DNA of 10,005 nt, taken from NCBI RefSeq assembly GCF_002999335.1, contig NW_020312360.1, positions 1 to 10,005 on the forward strand, written 5' to 3'. The notes under the pieces were generated by a model. It made no database searches, was not told the DNA's origin, and saw only the letters and a program-made list of their open reading frames with translations. A program made the translations under genes and the position numbers. Shown here piece by piece: positions 1 to 8,598 of the stretch (position 1 is the first letter of the stretch; the number at the start of each line of letters is the position of its first letter). This DNA comes from Cyclospora cayetanensis (taxonomy: Eukaryota; Apicomplexa; Conoidasida; Eucoccidiorida; Eimeriidae).

Positions 1-713
1 TAATCCTTGAAGGCAGACGACATTCTCCACATGGATAGAGCCATCATTGAAGTGATCCTTCCCTCCAATAATCACAATAGAAGGAGCTCTCGAAGGCTTC
101 GTCAGCCAGCTAGAAATGTAGCTTGCTTTGTGCTCCCGCAGAGAGAAACGAGTGCTTGCTTATCCTGACTGCCGTCATGCATTTAACCTCCGCATAACCT
201 CGTCGACTCACCCATACACATCCTATTGGCTGACAGGTAATGCCTTTCTGCCAGCAGTGTAGCTACTGTACCAACGTCATCCTGCAGACCGGCCTCTTAC
301 GCCCCACCGGTCGCCGCGCCATTATCTGCTTTTTAACGACAGTGGGTGATTTCTCCCAGCCTGTCGCCAATGAACATCAAATTGACGGAGTTACTAAATG
401 CCTTAGCGAAAGTCAGGCAAATGCTTTTGGGAAACCTGATATCCCTTTGCATTCATAGCTGACTATGTGTGGGAACAAGCTGCATAAAATCATGCACTGC
501 TACTAAGTGTAATGGTTTTCGTATGGTTTCCGTCGGCAGAGTGGCTTAACTTTAGATCCAATGCAAACCTACTTAAAAGTTAATGTTTTTAAAGGACTCC
601 CTCGTTTTTCTGCCCACGCCCCCTCACAGTTCCCGACATGAACAAAGAGGAACAGCAGTAGGGTGAACGTGGCTGCATTTTCCAATACTCCAAGCGTTGA
701 CCGCTAGTTTCAC
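1..713 (+). repeat. Left arm of long terminal inverted repeat
   Basis: Reading inward from the first base, this arm matches the reverse complement of the last bases of the window position for position, without a gap until about 605. Over 1-640 I count 11 substitutions (128, 134, 151, 181, 208, 287, 291, 389, 412, 446, 464) plus a one-base difference in a T run at 605-609, so identity is about 98%. From 641 to about 713 it drops to roughly 80% with a 3-base gap, and no reliable match remains beyond that. The extreme end reads TAATCCTTGAAGG. A frame of 72 codons at 240-458 is open in both arms, but I do not recognise its product. The outer boundary may lie beyond the window, and no target-site duplication can be seen because the window stops at the repeat end. 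Confidence 0.97.
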
Positions 714-1365
714 ATGGTATCTGGCGCAAACACACCAACATTGCGTCCTCTAGAGTCAAGGTAACAGTACCCCGCAACTTATAAGATATAGGAATATACA
801 AACGAGGAAATGAATTCGCTTCTACTTCCTAATTTAAAAAGATGTAGCAGAAAGTGCCGAAGCATTGGTCAGCCCGCTATATACGCGCTCGGGGGACCCG
901 TGTATTTTCCATGCCTCCTACTTATCTCCTATTGCTTTCTATCACAGCCCGTTCACCACTATCCCTGACGCAGAAACTTGGTAACTTCTAATCCCTATTC
1001 CACGATGTCGAATCCCTCTGCGATCGGTTGGCAACCCCCCGCATGCTCTACCGCGCAATATATGCCTCTGAGAGATGCATAAGTAACAACGCCCCAGGGT
1101 CCAGTACTTCAAATATACGGTGAAAAACGGTTGCGTTGTCACTGATAGCCATTAGCCACCGGCGCTTACCCACTCCCTACATAAGCGTTCACCTACGGTT
1201 TTGGCAACGAAAGTGTGTGTGCTGAAAAGTCACAGTAGCTGCCCGCCTGCTGGGAGCGAAGATTCGGGAAGGGGGCTTTCACGGAAACGCCTGCGAGGCC
1301 TGCCCAGCACAGCTCAATGACTAGACTTCGAAAGTGTCCGGTAACACCACTAAACACTACGGTCC
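714..1365. other. Intergenic stretch without recognised gene
   Basis: This lies between the left repeat arm and the 3' end of the minus-strand mS38-like gene. Only short open frames occur (the longest is about 66 codons on the minus strand), with no recognisable motif, repeat or RNA gene. It presumably contains the 3' untranslated region and polyadenylation site of that gene, but I see no clear AATAAA signal on the minus strand. Confidence 0.5.
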
Positions 1366-2178
1366 CTAGCGCTGCCGCTTCAGGCGGAGCATGCGCGCCC
1401 CTTTGCCGGGTATCCCGCGTCTGAATTGCTTTCTTGTGAGCTGCATTTCCTTAAGCGTCTTCCAGGTCCTGCGGGGCTTAGTGATGTCCACGAAGGGTAC
1501 TTTCTTCGACCGCAATAGCTTCTTCTTGTACTTCTTCTTGTGAAACTTGCGCATTTTGAAGTAACGACGGCGTTTCGTGCTGATCAAACGCACCTGCTGC
1601 TGCAGACAGTGTGTCGGTTGCGTAGAGGGCCCGCCTTGCAGGAACAGCAGCCGAACTGCTGGCAGAGGAACTGTAAATGCAGCAAAAGCGGAGGACACCG
1701 GGAAGGGCCATCTCAGAGGGTCTGCAGTGGCAACAAACCCCCAAGGGTGCGGGGTGTAGCCACGATGTGAAGGTGCTGCTACGGGAGGCCTTGTGCCACA
1801 GCAACAGCAGCTGCTGCTACTGGCACTGCTGCTGGTGGGTAAAACACGGGACCTTCCAGACATAGGCCACGTGAAGAGGAGTTGTTTGTGCTGCTGCCTT
1901 TGCCGCTGGTGCAGCACGGCCGCTCGTAGCGCGGCCGTGGGGGAGGCCGTGCGGGCGCTGAAAGACCCTTCTGGCATAAAAGCATTCCCAGTGGAGGTTT
2001 CATTGTAGTGTGCAGCAGCATTAGGCGTGGCAAGAGGCGCAGATACATGGTTTGCTGCTGCTGCAGGTGCTGACGGCAGCATTGGGGTCGACACGCGGCC
2101 ATCGATCCGCAAGCTAGGGCGCTGGAGGCCTCGCCTCGCAGCGGCCGCATGAATGCTTCGAAAGAGCACGGACTGCAT
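1366..2178 (-). CDS. Mitochondrial small-subunit ribosomal protein mS38-like (COX24/AURKAIP1 family)
   Basis: This is a single open frame of 270 codons with no intron needed. The first ~25 residues (MQSVLFRSIHAAAARRGLQR) are rich in R, A, S and hydrophobics and lack acidic residues, as in a mitochondrial presequence. Residues ~30-195 are low complexity (A, S, Q and a run of four cysteines), encoded partly by CTG/CAG triplets. The C-terminus is extremely basic: residues 200-225 read TKRRRYFKMRKFHKKKYKKK and onward, resembling the K-x-KM-x-K-H-x-x-K-K pattern of the COX24 C-terminal domain that defines mS38. This domain contacts rRNA near the mitoribosome decoding site. A further basic tail runs to residue 270 (ending RLKRQR). 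The low-complexity middle is long for the family and might hide an intron. The mitochondrial location is well supported. The mS38 assignment rests on the short basic motif, and another small basic mitoribosomal protein is the main alternative. The gene is divergent from the PIH1 gene. Confidence 0.62.
   Translation of the reverse strand: MQSVLFRSIHAAAARRGLQRPSLRIDGRVSTPMLPSAPAAAANHVSAPLATPNAAAHYNETSTGNAFMPEGSFSARTASPTAALRAAVLHQRQRQQHKQLLFTWPMSGRSRVLPTSSSASSSSCCCCGTRPPVAAPSHRGYTPHPWGFVATADPLRWPFPVSSAFAAFTVPLPAVRLLFLQGGPSTQPTHCLQQQVRLISTKRRRYFKMRKFHKKKYKKKLLRSKKVPFVDITKPRRTWKTLKEMQLTRKQFRRGIPGKGARMLRLKRQR
1915..1939. repeat. Perfect 9-bp inverted repeat (hairpin) inside the mS38-like gene
   Basis: CACGGCCGC at 1915-1923 is the exact reverse complement of GCGGCCGTG at 1931-1939, with a 7-base loop. 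It is GC-rich and lies in the low-complexity coding section (about residues 80-88). It may be chance combined with alanine/arginine codon use, and I assign it no function. Confidence 0.5.
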
Positions 2179-3273
2179 AGGTGTTTGTCTTTTCTATCAA
2201 TTGAATGTCATGCGTCACTATATACGTCTTCCTGCCTCCCTAGAGCTACATCAGCTCTCCCAGGGCCCTGAGAAAAACTAAACAGGACGCAGCTGCTGTA
2301 ATCCAGTCCCGCAAGGGGGCGTTTCCGCCATCGGCCAGAAGGAGTGGCGGCTACAGGCCTTGCGCGATATATCCACAGGGCACAAGCTCACGGCAGCCCT
2401 CCCAGTGCAATTCAACCTCCACGGCAGCGCCACATAGCCCAGAACCTCAAAGTGAGATCGATAAAGAGTGGTTTCCTAGCAAGTGAAATAGGCCTACAGC
2501 CGACACGACGGCGACGGCTGAGGAGCGCCTAGATTTTCTTAGGGAGCAGGCATCTCCCACAAGCAGAAGGGCTACATACACACAGCTGCTGGACATATAA
2601 AAGTGCTGTAAATACGAAGAGAATGAGGTCTTTCTAAAAAGTACCAAAGATCACTCAGGTACGGACCGACCTTAAGGACCGTTTCCCGGAAAACTGCATG
2701 CATGCACCAACAGCATTTCCCATGGCAAAGGCTGTGAGATGCTAACTGACGAAACTAATCGAGTCCTTCCAAAGATCAGTCTAAGTTTAAGCCGCATATG
2801 CAGATGTGGCACAGAATGTTTCGCTGACGAAGCTAAACATTCTCCATTTTTGTGCTCCTTCGTCCAGTGTGCGGCAGTCTGTTGCTATGAGTGGTTCCCT
2901 GCCCCCCTTCGGTCTCAACCCACTTCTGCCTGAGGTGACTTCTTGCCTGTTTTCTAGTAACACTTTCCTGCCGTCCCTTCTTGTGGGTGTACGTGCCTCT
3001 GCTAGTCGTAACGGTGCCGTCGCCTCAATATTTTAGGGCTTGGTGCATCGACTTGTTGCTAGGAGGCTCAAGTATTGGTAGATACGCAAGGCACTAGGTT
3101 TAGCAAAGCAAAGGTGCACGAGTAGATAGGCACGCAAGCTTATGTATGAAAGGAGGGCCACACCGCAGCGGTATCCAAGGTGGCAAGTGTCTTCCTACCC
3201 AGAGAGCAGCGGTAGTTACCCTCACCAACCACCTAGTCTGCCTATTTAAGACTGAGCAAGGCACAAAAGAATT
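2179..3273. other. Divergent intergenic region between mS38-like and PIH1 genes
   Basis: This ~1.1 kb stretch separates two start codons that point away from each other, so it should hold both promoters. Open frames here are short (up to 76 codons), are not recognisable and overlap one another in different frames. The one notable element is the overlapping palindrome TGCATGCATGCA at 2695-2706. A single TTTAGGG at 3032-3038 is not an array. Confidence 0.6.
2695..2706. promoter_or_regulatory. TGCATGCATGCA palindrome, candidate ApiAP2 binding site
   Basis: This contains two overlapping copies of TGCATGCA. That octamer is a known binding motif of some apicomplexan AP2-domain transcription factors, and related TGCATGC motifs are enriched in coccidian promoters. 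It lies about 520 bases upstream of the mS38-like start and about 570 bases upstream of the PIH1 start. The sequence match is direct; a role in regulating either gene is inferred. Confidence 0.4.
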
Positions 3274-6253
3274 ATGTGGGACTCGGCCCTGAGTGCTAGA
3301 GATCTGGCCCTTCAGGCCAAGTCAGCACAGGGGAGCCACCTAGGCTCCCGTGCATGGCCGGAAACGGTGGGAGACACGCAGCAGCAGCAGTACCTCGACT
3401 TAGCAACACCAACGCTTCTGCACCAGCACTTACATGCAGAAGATTCAATTGACCCAGAGCTGCGCATACCTGGCCTCAGTGGCCCTCAGGAGGAGGGCGA
3501 GGGTGCAGTGTGGATTAACCCCAGTCCTTTCTTTGTTATCAAGTCAAAACTGAAGAGCGGAAAGAAGCTATTTCTAAATGTATGCGGCCATCAAAGAATA
3601 GAGCCTTGGCATTACAAGGAGCTGCTCACTCCGGAAGCAGGGGGTGAAGGGTCAAGAGGCTCCAACACGGAACAGCGAGGGATCCGGGTACCCATGAGCA
3701 TCGGCCCTTGTCAGTCAAGCTGTCTGCTCTCTGCCCTAAAAAACAGCCACGCAATGGTAGCTGTAGCTCAGGATCTGGTGAACAGGTAGCCAGCAAAAGA
3801 CACACAACGAGCACCAGAGGCTGAGATGTGACTGGGACTGGCTGCTCCTTATGGTGAGCACATTCAGGCACGCACGCAGCTGACAAACGCGATGTTGAAG
3901 CGCTGTGCTGTGATGTCGTCTTAAACGAAGGCAAGAAGCACACAAAAATTCAAGTCACGGATGGTCTCCTTACGGGTACAGGGTGTCGTCTTGTGCTTGG
4001 TCTACTGTTGCTGTAGTGTCTCGTGTGCCTCCCCTCTACAACCTCGTACGCTGCTGCGAGCAAGCAGCTAGATTCTATGCTAGCCTTCCCACCTGCAGTT
4101 GCTAGAAGATGCTGAAATCAGCTGCTTCTTGATGTGCCGTTGTAGACACACTGAAACGATGCTGGAGAGACCCCGAAGCCCGCGGGATTTTGAGTCAGTT
4201 TGCATGTGCTGCGGTGGCGAAGAAGCACCAACTAACACTACAGGAGGCTGTGTCTTTCCCAAAGAGCAAGTACAAAGGTATGTCCGCGCACCGAGCTCTG
4301 GACCCCCTTTGACACAACTTCATGGAGTATTGGTGCTACGTTAGCATGGCACCTTCTCTACTACTTCACAGGGACTCTGCCACCACCGCCTCAACGTATT
4401 CGAGTTACTCGTGAGGCCCGGATAGAGCCGCTGGGCCAAGCAGAAACAGAATCAGGAGCACGAGCACCAGGGGCATCAGAGGGTGCACAGGAGGATTCGC
4501 TGGCTGATCATGTGGCCTGGGACGGCTGCTTTGCAGCTCCCCCAGACGCAGAGGCCTTCTGCGCTGCTCTTATGGGGGGCCTCGTTTTTTGGCAGAATGG
4601 AGAGACAGGTAAAGCCAGCGTCCAACTGCAGGCGCAGCCCACGGATATGGCGTCACGGAACTGGTCACCGTGGATGTCCGAATGGGCAGGCAGTAGCCAC
4701 TGCAGTAGCAGATCCGTAATCCCCGTTGGGTGTGTAGACACAACAGCCCAATCACCCACTGCCTCACCAGTCGGCAAAGATGAGCGGCGGGGGCTCAGAA
4801 GGGCCTTCCTCGTGGCGTCTAAAGCGGCTGCAGCATCTAGCAGCCAAGCGGAAATGCAAGATAACACCGTTTCAGGACGCAGAAAGGAAGCGCGTACGAT
4901 ATTCGAGTGACCGCTAGCTAGGATTATACAGCCTGCTGCAGCTTCTGTCGCATTTGCTCTTGCCGCTAGTGGTACTAAAATAATGCTGCGTGTTGCTTTC
5001 GGTGGCACGAGCTAGGGTTGTGCTTGTTGGTCCTGTGGCAACGTCTCAGCCCCAGAGGCCTTGCAGGGCTTGGTGTACGTGCTACAAATAGTACTGCCTC
5101 GTACTACTGCCGCTGTCAAGGCAGCAGCTACAGCAGCACACCCCTGCCTCCGCTGCACGATTCCCAAGCATCGCTGCAGCTGCAGCGAAGATCGCCTGGC
5201 CTGGGAATTCAAGTGTACGTACAGCCTGAAAATCAGCGACTTTCAGCTGGTTGTGTCACCCTTGCGTGGTGCACTCTGGAGTGTGGATAGGAAAGGTGCC
5301 GGGTAAGGGAATCCTAGCCGATGTTTTCAGTGCTGCTGGCATATAAGCCTTTATCGATCAGACGTATCGTTATGGTGGCTATGAGCTACCGGCAGAATGT
5401 GTGTGTGTGCTTGTGCGTACATATATATATATATATATGTGCCCCTTTGTGATTTTGCAAAAGCTGCCATCATTATTATCGTATGTTGCTTTGCCTCAGT
5501 CCCCTCAGAGGCTGTAGTCTCAGTTTTCCTATTGGTCTTTGCTCAAGTGGAGCCATTGCCCTGGTGTGCACGTATAGCTGTTGTGAGGACGCCAGGCGTA
5601 TGCTGCAGCAGCAAAAAGGCCTTTCATGGGAGACCGACCCAACAGAGGGCTCCCAACAGGGGATGCCTGAAGGGATCCAATCCATACCGGCCTCCACCCA
5701 GCACGCGGCCTTCTTACTGACGGTCTGTGTACCTGTGGATGCTTCAGCAGAAAAAGCCTTCGCATCCGTCTGCCCAGAAGCTGCTGCTGCATTGGCAGCA
5801 GCTGCAGCAGAATTAGCAGAAACAAGAGAAGCAGGAGCAGCACCGACGCCACCAGCACCAGATACTGGCAAGGAACCCCCTCATACACGTTTACACGTGG
5901 AGCTGTACGACAGCGACTCGGATGAGGACTGCAGCGACCTCGATAAAAACAGCAGTAGCACAGATGCCGCAGTGGAAGGAAGCAGCAGCATACGCAGCCA
6001 GCGCGTGTCGGCGGCCGCTAGCCTGCAAGGAGAGAAACGAACCAAGGCCGCGTTTTCCAGCGAAGCAGTGAACAGCTCTGACGTAGCGGAGCCACCGCTG
6101 CACTTAGCAGGTGACGCGGCGGCAAGCCGCAGCCCCCTGTGCCCCAAAGGTGCTCCTGTGGTGGGGCCTTGTGGAGAATCTGGCGTTTCCGAGTCAATCG
6201 AAGCCTTGCTGCCTCCCTGGAAAGAGATCGAGGCCGACACCGATATTTTTTGA
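3274..6253 (+). CDS. PIH1 domain-containing protein (R2TP / dynein-assembly HSP90 cofactor type), multi-exon
   Basis: The ATG at 3274 is the first after an in-frame TGA at 3253. Exon 1 encodes a Q-rich leader, then from residue ~78 the start of a PIH1 domain: VWINPSPFFVIKSKL, KKLFLNVCGHQRI and RVPMSIG. The domain resumes in another frame before 4277 (DTLKRCWRDPEARGILSQFA, VAKKHQLTLQ) and closes with the family signature PKSKYK-G across a splice junction. My model is 3274-~3709, ~4146-4277, 4372-4608, ~5191-5302 and 5500-6253, joined in phase to about 556 residues. The first donor, exon-2 acceptor and exon-4 acceptor are uncertain. Exons 4-5 (TYSLKISDFQLVV, FLLTVCVPV) may form a degenerate CS-like fold. 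The tail is alanine-rich, then acidic (DSDSDEDCSDLD). PIH1 proteins link HSP90 to clients such as box C/D snoRNP factors or axonemal dyneins. I cannot say which paralogue this is, but a coccidian with flagellated microgametes could use either. The domain call is firm; the C-terminal exons are inferred. Confidence 0.8.
4278..4371 (+). other. Intron 2 of the PIH1 gene (94 bp)
   Basis: The donor is AAAG|GTATGT at 4277/4278. The acceptor is a pyrimidine-rich tract ending CTACTTCACAG at 4371, followed by GGACTC. Joining the flanks restores the glycine of the PIH1 signature K-Y-K-G (G from exon 2 plus GG from exon 3), so this is the best supported splice junction of the gene. Confidence 0.85.
5303..5499 (+). 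other. Probable intron 4 of the PIH1 gene (197 bp), with TG and AT microsatellites
   Basis: The donor GCCGG|GTAAGG is at 5302/5303, and the acceptor is TTGCTTTGCCTCAG at 5499. The phases of the two flanking frames agree (two bases plus one, restoring a glycine codon). A second AG lies 9 bases downstream at 5508, also in phase, so tandem-acceptor choice would add or remove three residues. The intron contains (TG)6 at 5398-5409 and (AT)9 at 5421-5438. Confidence 0.6.
5421..5438. repeat. (AT)9 microsatellite
   Basis: This is nine uninterrupted AT units, preceded within 12 bases by a TG run at 5398-5409. It lies in the probable fourth intron of the PIH1 gene and is likely to vary in length between isolates. 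Confidence 0.9.
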
Positions 6254-7298
6254 GGACCGGACACCCGGGGCCCTCATAATTACTGAGAACAGTGCTATCC
6301 GCAGTCTGGCCTCTAGGAGCCGTTTTCCTAAAGCATTTTCCTCGCCGTGCCTGCCCCGCAGTACGGCCTGTATGGAATGGGAAGCAGGCAAGAATGCAGC
6401 ATGGCCCTTAGGGGCCTGCCCAAGTTTCCAGGGCCTGACGCTGCTCCTTGCGAGGGCTCGAGGAAACCGTGGCATTCAAGTAGGCCAGGCCTTGTGACGC
6501 TCGCATGCACGTAGAGGGCTTGGATCGCACTCGTTCTGTAGGGATTTGAACTTTGGCACTGCTCTTTTGGATGCTCGACCCCCTTTGCACACTTTGTTGG
6601 TGTCCCACAAAACGCCGGAAAACGACAACAGCATAAGCAACGCGGTCTGCAGCAGCACCGGGGCAAAAAGAAAAAAGTAGCCCGTACTTAATTCCTTACT
6701 GGAGTTCACGCAATACAGGACAGTGTGAAGGAAACCCGCAGTATCAACACGGGAGGAAGGCCCAAGCCTTCTTCGGAGTAGCTCAGCTCACGAGCACAGC
6801 GTGTTAAGTCCTGTTGCTCATTCCTCTCTCCAATTTGTTTCACAAAGTCAGCACATGTGACTTTTGCCGTTGCACACTGTCAGCTTCCCTGGCTTTCTTT
6901 TCTTGCCCGTGGGCATCTGTCTATCCGCTTCAAGGACACCACCTACTAAAAATGAGGCTACAGGAGGCGTAATTTGCAATTTCGATCTGTCCCCAAGAAA
7001 CTTTGGCTAGTGTACACTGTAGCGTCTCTTGCTCCTGCAAAGCGATTGCATGCATCTTGAACCGGTGCTACTCTGACGTCCGCTATGCAAGCAAACCCCC
7101 AATGTCAAAGTACGAAAGTGGCATGACACTTCGTAACGCATAACCGTACTTTCAAAACGTACATGATGGCTGTGGGATACAGTTGCTGGTGAAACCCGTG
7201 CCCATGTCCCCTTCCCAATCTCGTTTTCTCGGGCGCTATTGTTAGGCCTGCAACTCCCGTCACCAGGGCACTTCCGATTAAAGTTGCCGCCGCTGCAG
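6254..7298. other. Intergenic stretch between two convergent genes
   Basis: This follows the PIH1 stop codon (plus strand) and the small TIM stop codon (minus strand), so it should hold both 3' untranslated regions. Overlapping short frames occur on both strands (up to 128 codons at 6111-6497, most of it beyond the PIH1 stop), but none shows a recognisable domain or start context. TGCATGCA occurs at 7047-7054. A stretch resembling a tRNA B box near 6542-6553 does not fold as a tRNA. Confidence 0.5.
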
Positions 7299-8038
7299 CT
7301 AGCTCAGGAGACTGTCTGCGGAGAGGCTACTAGAGCCGCCATCTGCAGACCCCATAAGACCACCTCCCTGCTGCTGCAGGAGGGCCCGACTTCGCATTCC
7401 CACAAAGTGCTGCACTTCGCTCCACCGCTGGGAGCATTGCCACAGACACTGCTGCTGGCTAGTCGACAGAGAACGGCCTGAAACTCAGTAGCACCAGGAA
7501 AAATCACGATCCCATTTGAGCATAGAAGGAATGCATTTCGCACTTTTATTATGACCGACTGGGGATTTTCGAACAGTGCACTCAGCAGCAGCAGCCCCAA
7601 TAGAACACACGGAGCTGCCGGAATCGTTGCATGGGGTAGTCACACGAATAGCAGGGCGTAGAGGAGCGAAGAGAAGGGCCTTTTTGCTTTTACCCGGTTT
7701 ATCGACGCATCTGTTAAAGCATCGGGATGTCAGAGAAGCAAGCATGCTCTGTGCATCGAGCGCCTGAAGACAGCAGAGGCAGTGAATCCCGGCGCTGCTT
7801 AGGTCAGAGGAAACAGCAGCATGCAGCAGATAATTTTCATGTGAAAACCGCAGCAAGAAGTACAGAAAACAACTAAACCGGAAGGACGGTGCTGCGGAAG
7901 CCGTGGCAGCAAACATCTGCGTCTTCCACGGAGGAGGCCAGTGAAGAGGGCCCCGCCGCCTCTAAGGCGGCTTCTTACTTGTTGCAAGCCCAGCTGTAGG
8001 GCAGCAAGTTGCTGCTGCTGCTGCTCGTCGTCCGTCAT
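7299..8038 (-). CDS. Small TIM chaperone, Tim8/Tim13-like, three exons
   Basis: The three exons on the minus strand are 8038-7979, 7763-7694 and 7477-7299. Every border is GT..AG and the phases fit (0, then 1), giving 102 residues, the usual size of small TIMs. Exon 1 is MTDDEQQQQQLAALQLGLQQ; its ATG is the first after an in-frame TAA about 33 bases upstream. Exon 2 carries the first motif, CFNRCVDKP (C35, C39). Exon 3 carries SLSTSQQQCLWQC (C54, C58) and a helix ending near GMRSRALLQQQ. The pattern CX3C-X14-CX3C, with KPG after the first pair, is that of Tim8/Tim13. These act as hexameric chaperones in the intermembrane space, escorting hydrophobic precursors to the TIM22 and SAM complexes, with two disulfides per subunit. 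The glutamines come from a GCT/CAG triplet run at 8009-8025, and a serine/glycine tail follows. Tim8 and Tim13 cannot be told apart safely here; Tim9/Tim10 is less likely. Confidence 0.9.
7478..7693 (-). other. Intron 2 of the small TIM gene (216 bp)
   Basis: On the minus strand the donor is CCGG|GTAAAA at 7694/7693 and the acceptor is CTGAGTTTCAG ending at 7478. It is phase 1, and joining the flanks makes the glycine codon of the conserved K-P-G that follows the first cysteine pair. Its length is almost the same as that of intron 1. Confidence 0.85.
7764..7978 (-). other. Intron 1 of the small TIM gene (215 bp)
   Basis: On the minus strand the donor is CAA|GTAAGA at 7979/7978. The acceptor is a pyrimidine-rich tract CTCTGCTGTCTTCAG ending at 7764. 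It is phase 0 and separates the Q-rich leader from the exon with the first CX3C motif. Confidence 0.85.
8009..8025. repeat. Short GCT/CAG triplet run coding polyglutamine in the small TIM
   Basis: Five GCT units on the plus strand read as CAG on the minus strand and encode most of the Q5 run at residues 6-10 of the small TIM. A similar run of CAG at 3378-3390 encodes Q in the PIH1 leader. Short coding CAG runs are typical of Eimeria-type genomes. Confidence 0.8.
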
Positions 8039-8598
8039 ACTGGAAGGACTTGAGGGGGTCTTGAATTATCCCGTGGCCCTTGGACTCTGGTAGAATGGTG
8101 GACTCCTCCAACTGCTACTGCTGTAGCTGCCACTGCTGCAGTACTTCTGCAGTGATTCCTAGTAGGCTGTGCCGTTTCTTATGCGGCAAATTATGAGATC
8201 CCCGATCGAACTTCTGCTCTGGAAGGGCAGCTTCTGCCAGTAGAGTCAGGAGGGCGCGCAGCTGGCGCGGGCTGCATTAGCCGCTGCTGTTGCTGCAGTG
8301 CACTAAAAAAAGGAGCTAATTAAAAGCATTGGGGAAATGCTGGGTGTGTAGAAGGCATCAAGAGCAACAAGCTGTAAGGGCCCCTTGTGGAGGGCCTTCT
8401 TTGCCTCCTTTTACGGGGCTGTGTGCTAGTGAACTGGGGCTGAGGCTCCCCCCAGGCCGTCGTAACGCTCTGGCGATTTTGATTAGCGAAACTCCAAGAC
8501 ACGAGCTGAATGGATCTGCATTGCAGAGACGATCTGTAGTTGGTCCCGATATGTTTTTCTTTCTTTCTCATGGCATCCTTAGTAAGTGTCAGTGCGCG

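Noticed and set aside
287..314. GACCGG...CCGGTC hairpin in the left arm
   Set aside because: The 6-bp stem is disrupted in the right arm by the substitutions at 287 and 291, so it is not conserved between the two copies.
3032..3038. TTTAGGG, the telomere-type heptamer of some apicomplexans
   Set aside because: It is a single copy with no tandem repetition on either side, so chance is sufficient.
4508..5008. A 166-codon minus-strand frame
   Set aside because: It lies opposite the PIH1 exon 3 reading frame and its extension. It shows no motif and is best explained as an antisense shadow in GC-balanced DNA.
5476..5888. Minus-strand frames of 119-131 codons rich in A and L
   Set aside because: They are antisense to the alanine-rich part of PIH1 exon 5; the CAG/CTG triplets keep several frames open.
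6540..6600. Possible minus-strand tRNA suggested by GTTCAAATCC (reverse complement near 6542-6551)
   Set aside because: The bases flanking the presumed T loop do not pair as a stem, and no acceptor or anticodon arm can be drawn.
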